DNA from: Phenylobacterium haematophilum
GTDB lineage: Bacteria > Pseudomonadota > Alphaproteobacteria > Caulobacterales > Caulobacteraceae
Direction: 5' to 3'
Length of the DNA stretch: 64,000 nucleotides
Assembly (NCBI RefSeq): GCF_014196295.1
Contig: NZ_JACIDK010000003.1
Coordinates: forward strand, 248,001 to 312,000
Shown: one piece after another, positions 61,009 through 64,000 of the stretch
Numbering within the stretch: the first letter of the stretch is position 1
How the letters are laid out: each line of letters starts with the position of its first letter
Program-made: the position numbers and the translations under genes
The notes under the pieces: generated by a model
What the model was told of the DNA's origin: nothing
The model's input: the letters and a program-made list of their open reading frames with translations, nothing else
The model's database searches: none

Positions 61009-61024
61009 CGGGCTGCCTTCGAGT

Positions 61025-61161
61025 GTCATCCCGGAAAGCGCGAAGCGCTTGTCCGGGATCCATTCGCGCGGAGCATGGAGCGCTTGGCGCGGCTGAGCCG
61101 CTTCCTGCACTGTCTGGCGTTCATGGGTCCCGGTCTTCGGCTGCGCTGAAACCGGGATGAC
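61025..61161. repeat. Long palindromic intergenic element, copy 3
   Basis: Outer arms GTCATCCCGG and CCGGGATGAC; inner GGGATCCAT and ATGGGTCCC. Begins 16 bases after the carotenoid oxygenase stop, before the quinone oxidoreductase gene. Confidence 0.85.
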
Positions 61162-61232
61162 ATCAATGCGACGCCCTTCTTTTCCGCTTGAAGCTCCCCT
61201 AGACCTGTCGCCCTGAACAATCGGGAGGGGCC

Positions 61233-62209
61233 ATGCGGGCGATCTGGTACGACCGGACGGGACCGGCGCGCGAGGTGCTGGAGCTGGGCGAGCGGCCGAC
61301 GCCGCAGGCCGGGCAGGGCCAGGCGCTGATCCGGGTGCGGGCCTCGGGGGTCAATCCGTCCGACGCCGGGATGCGGGCGGGGCCTGCGCCGATGGCCTAC
61401 CCGCGCATCACCCCCAACAGCGACGGGGCCGGGGTGGTCGAGGCGGTCGGGCCGGGCGTCGCGCAGAGCTGGGTCGGCAAGCGGGTCTGGTTCTACAACG
61501 GCCAGCGCAACGGCCGGGCGTTCGGCTCGGCGGCCGAGTACATCGAGCTCGACGTCGATCTGCTGAGCGAACTGCCGGACGCGGTGTCGTTCGCGCAAGG
61601 CGCGACCCTTGGCATCCCCTGCATGACCGCGCATCGCAGCCTGTTCCTGGCCGGACCTGTGCAGGGGCGCACGGTGCTGGTCACCGGCGGAGCCGGCGCG
61701 GTCGGGCACTATGCCGTGCAGCTGGCCGCCTGGGCCGGGGCCACGGTGATCGCCACGGTCAGCTCGGAGGAAAAGGCGCAGCGGGCCCGCGAGGGCGGCG
61801 CGCACCACGTCATCGACTATCGCCGCGAGGACGTCGCTGCGCGGGTGCGCGAACTGACCGATGGGCAGGGCGTGCATCACGTGGTCGAGGTCGACTTCGG
61901 CGGCAACCTGGCCTCGACCCTGGCCAGCGTGAGGCTGAACGGCTCGATCGCCTACTACGCCACCAAGGGGTCGCGGGAGCCGGTCTTTGCGGCGGGGGCG
62001 GCCATGGGCCTGAACCTGCAGATCAACAGCGTCTACCTGCCGGTCTCGCCGCACGAGGCGCGGCGGCGCGCGCAGGCCGACATCACCCGCTGGATCGGGA
62101 CCGGCGAGCGCATGCTGTCGGTGGCCGGGCGCTTCCCGCTGGAGGACTGCGCCCGGGCGCACGAGCTGGTCGAGAGCGGCGGCAAGGTCGGCACCGTGGT
62201 GGTCGAGCC

Positions 62210-62213
<4 letters not shown>
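61233..62213 (+). CDS. NADPH:quinone oxidoreductase (zinc-independent MDR)
   Basis: 326 residues. GroES-like start and Rossmann motif VTGGAGAVGHYAVQLA (about 150), typical of QOR/zeta-crystallin enzymes. Reduces quinones or enones with NADPH. GGGAGGGG precedes the ATG. Its stop overlaps the next gene's GTG by 4 nt. Substrate unknown. Confidence 0.9.

Positions 62214-64000
<1,787 letters not shown>

Overview
The window is a GC-rich stretch of alphaproteobacterial chromosome, most likely from the Caulobacteraceae (Caulobacter or Phenylobacterium type). Evidence: an SUV3-like helicase followed by an S4 protein with a FdxA ferredoxin nearby, the CobS/CobT/J-domain/BolA gene set, an HWE histidine kinase with a single-domain response regulator, and a TTGACG/CTATATC promoter of Caulobacter style before rpmB. 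The genus is an inference. No tRNA, rRNA, phage, insertion sequence or CRISPR array was seen, and base composition looks even throughout.

Layout. 0.1-8.6 kb: ferredoxin, penicillin-acylase-like hydrolase, rRNA pseudouridine synthase, S4 protein, SUV3-like helicase and a DUF885 protein. 8.7-12.4 kb: a TetR-controlled efflux operon (permease, ATPase, HlyD adaptor, each with 4-nt overlaps) with a perfect palindromic operator. 12.8-20.7 kb: OmpA lipoprotein, ribosomal protein L28, phytase-like lipoprotein, CobT, a DUF4010 membrane protein and small proteins. 20.9-25.8 kb: CHASE4 hybrid kinase, CobS, TauD-type dioxygenase. 26-29.8 kb: a compact phospholipid module (CDP-alcohol phosphatidyltransferase, CdsA-like and PlsC-like enzymes, small membrane proteins). 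30-36.2 kb: acyl-CoA dehydrogenase, GFA protein, the first regulator/secreted-protein pair, J-domain protein, BolA. 36.3-40 kb: a PaoABC-type molybdenum hydroxylase operon behind a promoter with two palindromes. 40.2-50.3 kb: kinase/response regulator, CorC-aroB-aroK, xerD, glycine-zipper protein, accA, nitronate monooxygenase. 50.4-55 kb: threonine aldolase, PAS hybrid kinase, epoxide hydrolase. 55-61 kb: the second regulator/secreted-protein pair, then TetR, DUF2855 and carotenoid oxygenase. 61.2-64 kb: quinone oxidoreductase, SnoaL-like protein, and leuA with a probable leader peptide, cut by the window end.

The most unusual content is a two-gene module present twice (32.3-35.2 kb and 55.0-57.9 kb). 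Each copy has a large protein with two successive LuxR-like helix-turn-helix regions fused to an alpha/beta-hydrolase fold, and next to it a secreted protein of about 330 residues; the two secreted proteins resemble each other. In both fusions the hydrolase has lost the usual serine nucleophile (Asn in one, Asp in the other) and the catalytic histidine (Arg in both). This suggests transcription factors that use a dead or altered hydrolase fold as a ligand sensor, paired with a secreted partner. The orientation of the pair differs between loci, so the pairing itself appears conserved.

Other structure outside genes: a family of about 130-bp palindromic elements lying 7-17 bp after stop codons, four phased copies of a CCTNNCGNNAGG dyad between rpmB and the next gene, and several clear operator-like palindromes.
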